Below are positions 41,456 to 50,381 of a stretch of 64,000 nt of DNA, in pieces (position 1 is the first letter of the stretch; every line of letters starts with the position of its first letter). The notes below the pieces were generated by a model, which saw only the letters and a list, made by a program, of their open reading frames with translations, searched no databases and had not been told where the DNA came from. Where the stretch lies: NCBI GenBank assembly GCA_903884505.1, contig CAISET010000002.1, positions 186,001-250,000 on the forward strand. The letters are read 5' to 3'. Origin of the DNA: an uncultured Microcaldota archaeon. Its GTDB lineage: Archaea; Micrarchaeota; Micrarchaeia; Burarchaeales; Fermentimicrarchaeaceae. Position numbers and translations under genes: made by a program.

Positions 41456-42529
41456 CTAAAACTCTTCCAATTTCTTTTGCCCCTTCTCTCTCTTTAAATC
41501 CGCCAGTCTTACACCTACCAGCCTCACCGGTCTCCCCTCTTCCAAGAACGGCATCGCAAGCTCGTGCACGACCTTCTTCAATTCCTCCAAACTTCCGCAC
41601 GGCTTCCGCAGCTCCCTTGCTTTCGTGTGCGTCTCAAAACCGGTGAATCGGATGACGATACCGATGTTCTTGAATGCCACATCCTCCTCGCCAGCCCTGC
41701 CCCAAACCTCATCGCTCAGCTCGTCCAATTTCGCAAAAATCTCTTTCTCATCACTAGTATCGTTCTCAAAAGTCCTCTGGTTGCCGATTGATTTAGCCTC
41801 CCATGTCTCAATAAGCGGCGATTCATCAATCCCCTGCGCCATGAGCCTGAGCTGCGGGCCCATCTTCCCGAATTCCTCGAACAGGACGGTCGGGTCAGCC
41901 TCCGCAAGCTCACCCACCCGTTCGATTCCAATGGCCTTCAGCGCCTCAGCCGTCTTCGGCCCAATCCAAAGAAGCTTGCGGACCGGCATGGGGGAGAGGA
42001 ACTGGCGGACTTCAGTAGGTTTCACAACCGTAATGCCATCAGGCTTCCTGAAGTCGCTCGCAACTTTTGCAACCAGCTTGTTCGGCCCAACGCCAATAGA
42101 GCAGCTCAATCCAGTCTTCGCTTTCACCGCCTTTTTTATTTCCTTTGCAAGCTTTTCCGCCCCAGTAAAATCGTCTACCTTTCCAGTAACCTCGAGAAAT
42201 GCCTCATCAATTCCCCAGATTTCAAACTTCACTGCAAATTTACGCAGGACTTCCATCACTTCATTCGAAAGTTTCACATACAGCTCAAAATTCAAAGGCA
42301 GATAAACGCACTGCGGGCACAGCTTCCACGCCTGCGAGATTGGCATCCCTGATTTCACTCCGAATTTCCGCGCAGGATAGCTCGCGGTGCTGACCACCCC
42401 GCGCCCCTTCCCGCCCTTCGGGTCCGCGCCGACAACTATGGGCTTCCCCTTCAGCTCAGGCCGTTCCCTCTCCTCGCAGGCCGCGAAGAACTGGTCCATG
42501 TCAACGTGAATGACTATGCGCTGTGCCAT
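41456..42529 (-). CDS. dinB: DNA polymerase IV (Y-family)
   Basis: IVIHVDMDQFFAACEERERPELKGKPIVVGADPKGGKGRGVVSTASYPARKFGVKSGMPISQA; SIGVGPNKLVAKVAS. Confidence 0.96.
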   Translation of the reverse strand: MAQRIVIHVDMDQFFAACEERERPELKGKPIVVGADPKGGKGRGVVSTASYPARKFGVKSGMPISQAWKLCPQCVYLPLNFELYVKLSNEVMEVLRKFAVKFEIWGIDEAFLEVTGKVDDFTGAEKLAKEIKKAVKAKTGLSCSIGVGPNKLVAKVASDFRKPDGITVVKPTEVRQFLSPMPVRKLLWIGPKTAEALKAIGIERVGELAEADPTVLFEEFGKMGPQLRLMAQGIDESPLIETWEAKSIGNQRTFENDTSDEKEIFAKLDELSDEVWGRAGEEDVAFKNIGIVIRFTGFETHTKARELRKPCGSLEELKKVVHELAMPFLEEGRPVRLVGVRLADLKREKGQKKLEEF

Positions 42530-42586
42530 CGGAAGAAAGTGGCGCCGACCTTAATTATATATTCACCAGAGGGCGAAGTTTCTAGT

Positions 42587-43087
42587 ATGGCAGAATTTGC
42601 CGCAAGGCTCGCGTCCGCCAAGGGGCTTCCGGAGATTTTCGAGCTCGTGAAGGACGGGGCAAGGGTCGCGGCCGGAAAGCACCGCGCAGGCCTGATGCTC
42701 GGGCTCGCGGAAATGGGCGTGGGAAACGGCTACTGGATAGGCGCGTTCTACACCGTGGGCACGAACATGATTGTGATGAACGAGACGCCCTGGAGGGTAG
42801 TCCAGAAGACCAGGCCGAAGCTCGCGAACGCCTATGCCTTCATGGTGCTGCTGCACGAATACCTCCATAGCCTGGGCAACCTGGATGAGGCGAACGACCG
42901 CGCAGAGACGGTCGAGGTCTGCGAGGCGCTGTTCGGCCATGAGTCAGTGGTAACCGAGATGGCCTACGATGTCACCAAGTTCTTCCCGGAGCTGCACTTC
43001 GCGAGCATCTACATGTCGCCCAAGCCGAACATGGAGATTAAGCTGGTGAAAGGATTCGATGAGGGTAGCGTGGATTACATCGCTTAG
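42587..43087 (+). CDS. Zincin-like hypothetical protein (HExxH)
   Basis: AYAFMVLLHEYLHSLGNLDEANDRAETVEVCEALFGHES; start trimmed to ATG 42587. Confidence 0.65.
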   Translation: MAEFAARLASAKGLPEIFELVKDGARVAAGKHRAGLMLGLAEMGVGNGYWIGAFYTVGTNMIVMNETPWRVVQKTRPKLANAYAFMVLLHEYLHSLGNLDEANDRAETVEVCEALFGHESVVTEMAYDVTKFFPELHFASIYMSPKPNMEIKLVKGFDEGSVDYIA

Positions 43088-43122
43088 TTAAGCTAATATG
43101 CAGGGAATGAGGAAGAACAAGC

Positions 43123-43461
43123 ATGGTCACGAAACAAAGGAAGCACATTCCTGCAGACGAGCCGAGGTCCAGTCCTATCCAACATCCAGTAGTGCCAGGC
43201 AGCATCCTAAGAAATATCGGCATTTCAAATACTCGTATACTGTCCAAAGAACGCGAACTGGACAGAAATTCCGGCATACCGAAAGGGGGCCTCGGTATCC
43301 GTGACCTGCAAAATCCTCCAGAAAAAAAGAGGGCAAGCGTATCCAGGGAATTCGGCAAGGATGTATTAACGAACGTGGGCAGCCCGATTACGGGCGAGGA
43401 CCTGCGGCGTGCCGAGCAAGAGGCCCACAAAGATAAAAAGGGAAAAGAAAAACGGGGATAA
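43123..43461 (+). CDS. Small basic hypothetical protein
   Basis: Complete ORF in a coding gap; weak. Confidence 0.35.
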   Translation: MVTKQRKHIPADEPRSSPIQHPVVPGSILRNIGISNTRILSKERELDRNSGIPKGGLGIRDLQNPPEKKRASVSREFGKDVLTNVGSPITGEDLRRAEQEAHKDKKGKEKRG

Positions 43462-43463
43462 CC

Positions 43464-44666
43464 TCATTTCTTCGGCTTGGAGATGTTGATGCTCACATTA
43501 TCCGGCGTCGCCCTCACAGTCAAATCAATGTTCGAGCTGCCGAGCATGTCCTGCAACTCGGAAAGAGTGTAGGAGCCGATGTCCGGCTTGGGCTTCTTCT
43601 CCTGGATTTCCTCCCTCTTCCCCATCAGCTTGTCAGCAGGGATTGAGCTCGCAAGGAGCTTCAGCCTCTTCGGGTCCGCGAGCTTCCCTTCCCCGAAAAT
43701 GTCCTCGAGCTCGAGCGGCCCTGCCTGGGCAGCGCGCTGTGCCTTGGTCTGGTAGATGAACGGCAAAACCCTCTCGAATTCGGCGATGGCCTCGGTGACT
43801 ATCATGTCCGTCTCGTTCTTCCCGCCGCCGACAACGAACTCGCCCTCCCCGATGTAGCCGACGAACCCCTTCCTCGAGTCCCATTCGCCCACCTTGTCCT
43901 GCAGAATCTGGGAGACGAGACGGATTGCGCCGGCTGCGGACTCCTTCCCGTAGGATGACGTGAAGTCGCCGAGGTGCAGCAGGTGGAGGTTGCTTATCTC
44001 AAAGTCGCCGTCAGCAATCACGTGCTCGACCTCGCGCGACAGGCGCGCGGCATCGGGCAGGTCTGTGAGCGGGTCGAACTTCCTCCCGCGCTTCCTCAAG
44101 AATATGTTCGTGAGCGAGCGGAGGACCTTCGGCTCGAACGGCTTCTTCACGTAATAATCCGCGCCGTATTTCAGCCCCTGGAACCGGTTGCGCCTCTCAT
44201 CGGCAGCGGAAACGATTATGACCACGGCATTCCTGAGCTCCGGGTCCGCCTTGACTGCCTGGCATATCTCGAGGCCGTTTATCCCCGGCATCATCAGGTC
44301 GAGAAGAATCAGGTCGGGCCTGAACTCCCGCACAAGCCTCATCCCTTCAGTGCCATCGAAAGCCTGCCTCACATCATAGCCTGAGCCGAGGCTCGCCTTC
44401 ATCAGCCTGTTGATGTTCGCGTCATCCTCGACTATGAGAACCTTCCTGACCGCATCCTTGTCGAGCGGATAGAGCGTGGCCATGTTGCCAACGCGCTTCT
44501 CGCCTATGATCCCTGTCTCGAGCATCGCGCGCAGGCCTGCCTCGAACTCGTCCTTGTCCTCAGCCCCTAGCTTCGCTGCAAGCTCTTTCCTTGTAATCCC
44601 ATCAGCATTCTCCTCAATGAGCTGGAGCAGCCTCGCACCAGTGCTCAGTGCGTCGTGTTCGTCCAT
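43464..44666 (-). CDS. Response regulator: wHTH + REC + degenerate GGDEF-like domain
   Basis: KVLIVEDDANINRLMKASLG...DLILLDLMMPGINGLEI...YYVKKPFEP; FDPLTDLPDAARL...LGDFTSSYGKESA...YIGEGEFVV. Confidence 0.8.
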   Translation of the reverse strand: MDEHDALSTGARLLQLIEENADGITRKELAAKLGAEDKDEFEAGLRAMLETGIIGEKRVGNMATLYPLDKDAVRKVLIVEDDANINRLMKASLGSGYDVRQAFDGTEGMRLVREFRPDLILLDLMMPGINGLEICQAVKADPELRNAVVIIVSAADERRNRFQGLKYGADYYVKKPFEPKVLRSLTNIFLRKRGRKFDPLTDLPDAARLSREVEHVIADGDFEISNLHLLHLGDFTSSYGKESAAGAIRLVSQILQDKVGEWDSRKGFVGYIGEGEFVVGGGKNETDMIVTEAIAEFERVLPFIYQTKAQRAAQAGPLELEDIFGEGKLADPKRLKLLASSIPADKLMGKREEIQEKKPKPDIGSYTLSELQDMLGSSNIDLTVRATPDNVSINISKPKK

Positions 44667-44702
44667 TCTGGTCGCCTCCGTTCGAAATCCAAACTTATAT
44701 TA

Positions 44703-47354
44703 ATGGGGCGATATAATAGCCTTTCGGCGAGCCAGTTGAGTCCAATGAAGGCAGAAGCGAGGAGCGCGAGCAGTTTCCCGCCCTCGGAGCCTGCGAAGCC
44801 TGCATCAGGCGAGCGGAGCGCAAAAGGGCAACCCTTTCCTGCGGAGCTTGCGGAGGCAATTTCCAACGAGCGGAGCGCCGAGGGCCTGCTCGCAAAGCTC
44901 GCAACATTCAAGGAGCAGCTCGGCTGCGGCACGGTATCATTGGCGCTGTTCAATGGCTCGGCCGCGCGCCTATTCTCGCCTGGCGAAGGCGGTAAGGTCC
45001 TGGAATCGGAGGGCGCGCTCTCGGGAAGCTCGCTTTCGGCTGTCGCGGCCTCGGGCGAGGCCTATGTTGAGAACAGAATCGGAAAATACTCGGACTTCTT
45101 CGACGAGCGGCAGCTAGCCGAGCAGGGCTACAGGCACTACATGTGCGTCCCAATCAGGTTCAACGGAAAGGTTGCCGGCGCCATCTCTTTCGCAAGCAGG
45201 GAGGAGTCGTTCGGGCAGCAGAGGCTGCAGCAGGCAAGGCTCATCTCAACCCTTGCCGCGCTCGCCCTCAATTCCGCATCGGCAACCGAGAAGGCCGCGA
45301 GCAGCGAGGCGGTCTCGCGCGCTCTTTTCGAGAACGCCGCAGAGGTAATCCTGCTCGCGGATGCGGATAGCGGGAGGCTCATTGCAGCGAACAGCGGCGC
45401 GGAGATAGCGACAGGCTACGGGCAGGATGAGCTTCTGCGGCTTTCCCTTTCGAACCTTTTCGGGGAGAAGGAGGCGGGGCAGATTTCATCGGGCGGCGGC
45501 GAGGCGGCTTTCAGGCTGAAGAGGAAGAACGGGGAGGAGCGCCTGCTGCAGGCGAAGCACGCCGCAGTCGAGGACAATGGGCGATGGCTCCTCGTTGTCA
45601 CTGGCGCGGACGTGACCGAGAAGGTCGCCTCAGAAAGCAACTACCGCGACGTTGTCGAGAGCATATCCGACATAGTCTTCTCGCTGAATGGCTACGGCGA
45701 AATAGCGGCAATCAACGACGAGGTCGAGAATGTCCTGGGAAGAAGGAGGGACTCGCTTACAGGCGCGCCTTTCGGAAGCATTGTCTATGACCAGGACTAC
45801 AAGAGGCTCAGCTCCGTGCTGCAGGACATACGCGCAGGAAGCCGCACAATCAGGGGCCTGGAGCTGAGGCTGCTCACGAGCACGGGCGAGCCGCGCTGGT
45901 TCGAGATGAACGGCAGGGGCTACTACGACGCAGCGGGCGAGCTGCTGAAGATAACCGGCGTGCTGAGGGACGTCGATGAGCGCAAGGAATCCTTCGAGTC
46001 CGACCAGCTCTCGGCCAACCTTTTCGCCAACTCATCGGATGCGTTTATTGCCATCGACACTATGGGCCTGGTCAAGGTCTGGAACCGCTCGGCGGAGTCC
46101 ATGCTCGGTTTCAAGCGCGACGAGGTTCGCGGCAGGGACGTGCGCATAATTTACCCGGATGACCGGCGCGGCGAGCTCGACGCGCTTGTCAAGAAGCTCA
46201 ACGATTCGGGCAGCGTGCTCGACTTTCCCACCGCGCGCATGAGGAAGGACGGGCAGCAGGTCTTCGTCCGCATCTCGGCATTCGCAATCAAGGACGAGGA
46301 GGGGCGCGTCATCGGCTATGCGGAGATGCTGAAGGACATGACCGAGCAGCACAACGCGGAGGAGGCCGAGCGCGCAAGGAAGAAGCTCGAGGAGAGGAAC
46401 CGCTACCTGCAGGAGCTGAACGAGATGAAGTCAGTCTTCGTCTCGAACGTCTCCCATGAATTGCGCACGCCGCTCACGAACATACACGGCTATTCCTCGC
46501 TCCTGCTCGACGGCACCGCTGGCAGGCTCGCGGACGAGCAGAAGGAGTTCGTGGAGATAATACATTCCGAGACAGACAGGCTCACCAGGCTGATAAACGA
46601 CCTTCTCGACCTCTCGCGCATGGAGCGCGGCAAGTTCAGGCTCAGCCCCAGGCTCTTCGATTTGCGCGACCTCGCGGAGAAATGCTCGTGCCAGGCAATG
46701 GCGGACGCGAAAGGCCTTCCGGTCCAGTGGAACTTCGAGCCGGGCCTTCCGCAGATTTACGGTGACCCGGCGCGCATCTCGCAGGTGCTGATAAACCTCA
46801 TTTCGAATGCGGTGAAATTCACGGACAGGGGAGGCATAACCGTGACCGTCGCCAGGAAGGGAAGGAATTTCGTGCAGGTCGATGTGGCGGACACGGGGCA
46901 CGGGATTTCCGAAGAGGACCAGCGCAGCCTGTTCAAGCGCTTCTACCAGGTCCCCAGGCCCGACGGGCAGAAGCGCGAGGGCACGGGGCTCGGCCTCGCA
47001 ATCACAAAAGAAATAGTGAAGCTTCACGGCGGGAAGATATGGGTGGAGTCGAAATTGGGCGAAGGCTCCAGGTTCTCGTTCACAATCCGCACGGTCCCGA
47101 AGAGGCAGCGCGGGGCCGCGGAGGAGCAGGCGCAGCCTGCCGCACAGCCTGATGGCGCACAGGACGGCGCGCAGCCAACAGGGGCCCGGCAGCAGCCGGT
47201 CGCGCAAGGCGAATCCTCGCCAGCCGGAACTCAGCAGCAGCCGGGCGCGCAAGGCGAATCCTCGCCAGCAGGGGCCATGCAGCAGGTTCCTTCCGAAGAG
47301 CAGCCGGGCGAGGATAATACGCCGGACAGCCAAACTCCGGATGTGGTCCGATGA
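44703..47354 (+). CDS. Hybrid-input sensor histidine kinase (GAF + multiple PAS + HisKA + HATPase)
   Basis: SNVSHELRTPLTNIHGYSSLLLDG; NLISNAVKFTDRGG; DTGHGISEEDQ; GTGLGLAITKEIVKLHGGKIWVES. Confidence 0.93.
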   Translation: MGRYNSLSASQLSPMKAEARSASSFPPSEPAKPASGERSAKGQPFPAELAEAISNERSAEGLLAKLATFKEQLGCGTVSLALFNGSAARLFSPGEGGKVLESEGALSGSSLSAVAASGEAYVENRIGKYSDFFDERQLAEQGYRHYMCVPIRFNGKVAGAISFASREESFGQQRLQQARLISTLAALALNSASATEKAASSEAVSRALFENAAEVILLADADSGRLIAANSGAEIATGYGQDELLRLSLSNLFGEKEAGQISSGGGEAAFRLKRKNGEERLLQAKHAAVEDNGRWLLVVTGADVTEKVASESNYRDVVESISDIVFSLNGYGEIAAINDEVENVLGRRRDSLTGAPFGSIVYDQDYKRLSSVLQDIRAGSRTIRGLELRLLTSTGEPRWFEMNGRGYYDAAGELLKITGVLRDVDERKESFESDQLSANLFANSSDAFIAIDTMGLVKVWNRSAESMLGFKRDEVRGRDVRIIYPDDRRGELDALVKKLNDSGSVLDFPTARMRKDGQQVFVRISAFAIKDEEGRVIGYAEMLKDMTEQHNAEEAERARKKLEERNRYLQELNEMKSVFVSNVSHELRTPLTNIHGYSSLLLDGTAGRLADEQKEFVEIIHSETDRLTRLINDLLDLSRMERGKFRLSPRLFDLRDLAEKCSCQAMADAKGLPVQWNFEPGLPQIYGDPARISQVLINLISNAVKFTDRGGITVTVARKGRNFVQVDVADTGHGISEEDQRSLFKRFYQVPRPDGQKREGTGLGLAITKEIVKLHGGKIWVESKLGEGSRFSFTIRTVPKRQRGAAEEQAQPAAQPDGAQDGAQPTGARQQPVAQGESSPAGTQQQPGAQGESSPAGAMQQVPSEEQPGEDNTPDSQTPDVVR
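47191..47280 (+). repeat. 45-nt tandem repeat (2 copies) in kinase C-terminal tail
   Basis: AGCAGCCGGKCGCGCAAGGCGAATCCTCGCCAGC at 47191 and 47236; peptide QQPxAQGESSPAG x2. Confidence 0.85.
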
Positions 47355-48547
47355 GGCGCGCAATCCTGCTCATCATCTTTTTGGCATTCGCGCAATTCGC
47401 ATCCGCGCAGGGCATCGAACAGATGCAGGAGGCAGTCGCGTTAGCGCAGGAGCTGAACCTCACAAACGAGTCGATAATGGTGGTGGGCTCGAACCTTGAT
47501 GCCCCGGAAACGGCGATGCTCGAGCTCGCAAAGTCGCGCATACCCCCAGCCCTCGCACCCGAATACCTAGATGATTCAAACGCAACCCTCGCGCTGCTCG
47601 AGAACGAAACGCACAGGAACATAATCCTCGTGGGCGGGCCGAGCCAGAACAGCGTAAGTGAGGTGTACTACCAACGGGGCTGGATTTCAAATGAGACCAA
47701 GCGGTCCTACATGGGCTTCGACCTCAAGGTCGGAAGGACCGCCAACGGGGCGCCGCTCCTGCTGGTCAGCGACGCGCGCGGGTTCCTGGACATAAAGAAG
47801 GAGGGGGTCAGCGCCTCGCCGCTGAGATTCGTTATAGATGAGAAGTATGTGCCTGCAGCAGCGACCGGGGTCACTCTCTCGCTGATGGCGCTCCTCTCCC
47901 TTGTGCGGACCGTACTGGAGCGCTTCTTCCTCGGGCTCGGGAGGCGCGAGAAGAAAATCAAGGAGCAGGCGGTGAAAATCTTCGGGATAAAGGTGCGCGA
48001 GGCTGCATCACTTCTCCTTGCCGCAGTAGTCCTCGCAGCCTCGATAACCTGGGTATTCACGGGCCCCACGGCCGCCTTCTTCCCGCTCCTGCTCGTAAAC
48101 ATACTGGTCGCGCTGATAACCGTCGTCGGCCACGAGCTCGTCCACCTGGTCTTCGGAAGGATGTTCGGGATAAAGATGGAGTACGTGTTCTGGCCGGCAG
48201 GCTCTCTCTTCACCCTGCTCTCGGGCTACCTGGGCAACCCGTTCGGCATGGCTGGCTTCCTCGTCGAGGAAGGGGATGCCGGGATGCGGAGGAAGATAGG
48301 GCTGATGAAGCTTGCCGGGCCCCTCGCGTCCAGCCTTTTCGCGCTCATCTTCGCCGCGATAAACGTGTTCGCGCCCTGGGAGATATTCCAGATGGTCTAT
48401 ACCATGGCATCCACGCTGGCGCTCGTGGAGCTCCTGCCGTTCGAGCCATTCGATGGGGTGTCCATAAGGAAGTGGAACGTGTTCACCTGGTTCTTCGTAT
48501 TCTGCGCAGTGGCGCTGCTGTACATCATAATCAACTTTATTTTCTGA
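47351..48547 (+). CDS. M50/site-2-protease-like membrane metalloprotease with extracytoplasmic N-domain
   Basis: VVGHELVHLVFGRMFGIKMEYVFWPAG; signal peptide MRRAILLIIFLAFAQFASA; ATG overlaps kinase TGA. Confidence 0.75.
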   Translation: MRRAILLIIFLAFAQFASAQGIEQMQEAVALAQELNLTNESIMVVGSNLDAPETAMLELAKSRIPPALAPEYLDDSNATLALLENETHRNIILVGGPSQNSVSEVYYQRGWISNETKRSYMGFDLKVGRTANGAPLLLVSDARGFLDIKKEGVSASPLRFVIDEKYVPAAATGVTLSLMALLSLVRTVLERFFLGLGRREKKIKEQAVKIFGIKVREAASLLLAAVVLAASITWVFTGPTAAFFPLLLVNILVALITVVGHELVHLVFGRMFGIKMEYVFWPAGSLFTLLSGYLGNPFGMAGFLVEEGDAGMRRKIGLMKLAGPLASSLFALIFAAINVFAPWEIFQMVYTMASTLALVELLPFEPFDGVSIRKWNVFTWFFVFCAVALLYIIINFIF

Positions 48548-48550
48548 AAA

Positions 48551-49228
48551 TCAGAGCGGCTTCCACTCCAAATCCGCTTCCGCGCCGGGCAGCTTCTTTA
48601 TCCTCACGAACTCCCCGTCCTCGGTCTTCAGCTCTACCACGCAGTCGGCGAGGGGCTCTATCGAGGTTATGTTCGCCTTCGCGGTCGCATCGGGGTCTAT
48701 CGTGAAAAGCAGGTATGCGCCTTTCTTCCTCGTCTTCTCGGAGTTGAACCTGACGAACTCCATTATGTTCTCCAGCTTCTCGTTCACGAGCAGGACCGAA
48801 AGTGCGGGGATATAGACCGCCCCCGCCCCCCAGCTCAGCGCATCGGAAACGAGGACGCCCATCTCCGTCAGGTTGCGCGCAGCCTCGACTACCTCCACGT
48901 TCTCGAGCAGCTCCTTCTTCAAATTCTTCTCGAACCAGGGCATGTGCTCGGAAGGGGTCGCGGAGATTATCGCGCCCTTTCCCCCCGCCTCAATGACGCC
49001 CTTCAAAAAGCCGCTGCAGACAATCCCCTTCCTGCTGTCGAGCGGCCCCTCGACGAGTATGAGCGAGCCCGGGGGCAGTTTCGGAAGCGCGAACCCCCTC
49101 CTCACGCGCGAGGTGTAGAGGAAATAGACTGCCCCGAGGATGGCGATAAGCACCACCACGGCAGCCAGAAGTATGAAGGCATACCTATCCTGCACCCACC
49201 CCTCGCTTCCCACCTGCAGTAGCATCAT
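48551..49228 (-). CDS. Membrane-anchored degenerate RecA/KaiC-like protein
   Basis: TM then LPPGSLILVEGPLDSRKGIVCSGFLKG...KGAYLLFTIDPDA; Walker A eroded. Confidence 0.5.
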   Translation of the reverse strand: MMLLQVGSEGWVQDRYAFILLAAVVVLIAILGAVYFLYTSRVRRGFALPKLPPGSLILVEGPLDSRKGIVCSGFLKGVIEAGGKGAIISATPSEHMPWFEKNLKKELLENVEVVEAARNLTEMGVLVSDALSWGAGAVYIPALSVLLVNEKLENIMEFVRFNSEKTRKKGAYLLFTIDPDATAKANITSIEPLADCVVELKTEDGEFVRIKKLPGAEADLEWKPL

Positions 49229-49282
49229 CGCTACTTTTCAGCCTGGAAGGGTTATTAAGCCTTCAAGAAAAAACGGTTTCCC

Positions 49283-50353
49283 ATGGCTTGCGCGAAGCTG
49301 GCATTCCTCCTGCTGCTCATTCCGATAGCTTCCGCCGGCTTCGCGGACATGATTCTCACATCTCCGCAGGACGGGCAGGCAGTCCGCCAGGGAGGCAACA
49401 TCACGCTCGCACTGGTAATCAGGAACGCGGGGCTTTCGGACGGGAACGCGGTCTATGTCACGGGCGTCACGCTCATCCCGAGCTCGTGCATAAACAACGG
49501 CACACCCGTCACCTGGCGCGGCGCGGTTATAGCCTGCCCCGAGGGCACGAGCGATGCGACCTGCGCATTCCGTTTCAGGAACGCGACAGTGAACGACACG
49601 TTCGCGTTCGAGAACATACCCACGATGGAGACCTGCGACAACGGCGGATACTCCTACTCGTTCTACGTAGAAGGAAACTCGGAGGTCGGGAGCGGCGCCT
49701 CCTTCTCGCGCACCCCGAAGAACGCCACAACGGCCTTCAGCGTCCGGTTCACCGGGCCTTTCTACTGCGGTGATGGGATATGCACGGCATGGAAGGGCGA
49801 GAACTGCTCGGGCTGCCCGCGCGACTGCGGAAGGTGCCCGGAATGCACCCCGGAGAAGATAGCGTGCGTGAACGATTCGGTGGCAACCTGCAACTCGGCC
49901 GGCTTCTGGGAGACCACGCAGTTCTGCGAGGCGGGATGCCAGCTCGACAGGAGGGGCGACCCGGCCTGCACAGCGCCCTGCCCAGAGAGCGACCGCGAGT
50001 GCGTGGGGCTCAACACCGCGTCTGTCTGCGTGAACAAGAGGTGGAAGAACGAGACCTGCATGTTCGGCTGCCTGCTCGGGGAGTGCAAGGGGAATTGTGA
50101 CACGGAGGGATGCAACAGCAGCTGTTCGGAAAATGTCCGTTACTACAACGGCACCTGCGACCACGTGACCGGAAGGTGCTCATACTCGAAGGAGAACTGC
50201 TCGCTCGGCTGCGCGGGCGCCGGGTGCGCAGGCCCCGGAGGGAACGTGGGCGGCGGAATAAGCACCGTAACTATTGTCGCAGCCATCGCGCTAATCGCAG
50301 CCGCCGCGCTCGCCATCTACTTCAAATTCGTAAAAAAGAAACCGGCCTACTAA
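49283..50353 (+). CDS. Secreted Cys-rich surface protein with C-terminal TM anchor
   Basis: Signal MACAKLAFLLLLIPIASA; CGDGICTAWKGENCSGCPRDCGRCPEC; C-term TIVAAIALIAAAALAIYFKFVKKK. Confidence 0.75.
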   Translation: MACAKLAFLLLLIPIASAGFADMILTSPQDGQAVRQGGNITLALVIRNAGLSDGNAVYVTGVTLIPSSCINNGTPVTWRGAVIACPEGTSDATCAFRFRNATVNDTFAFENIPTMETCDNGGYSYSFYVEGNSEVGSGASFSRTPKNATTAFSVRFTGPFYCGDGICTAWKGENCSGCPRDCGRCPECTPEKIACVNDSVATCNSAGFWETTQFCEAGCQLDRRGDPACTAPCPESDRECVGLNTASVCVNKRWKNETCMFGCLLGECKGNCDTEGCNSSCSENVRYYNGTCDHVTGRCSYSKENCSLGCAGAGCAGPGGNVGGGISTVTIVAAIALIAAAALAIYFKFVKKKPAY

Positions 50354-50381
50354 TTGCCTAGAACCGCCTAGGCACTCCGCC

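Noticed and set aside
46431-47363. 310-aa minus ORF opposite the kinase
   Set aside because: Antisense shadow; kinase motifs are unambiguous on +
49238-50164. 308-aa minus ORF
   Set aside because: Antisense shadow of the secreted Cys-rich gene, Ala/Arg-rich without structure
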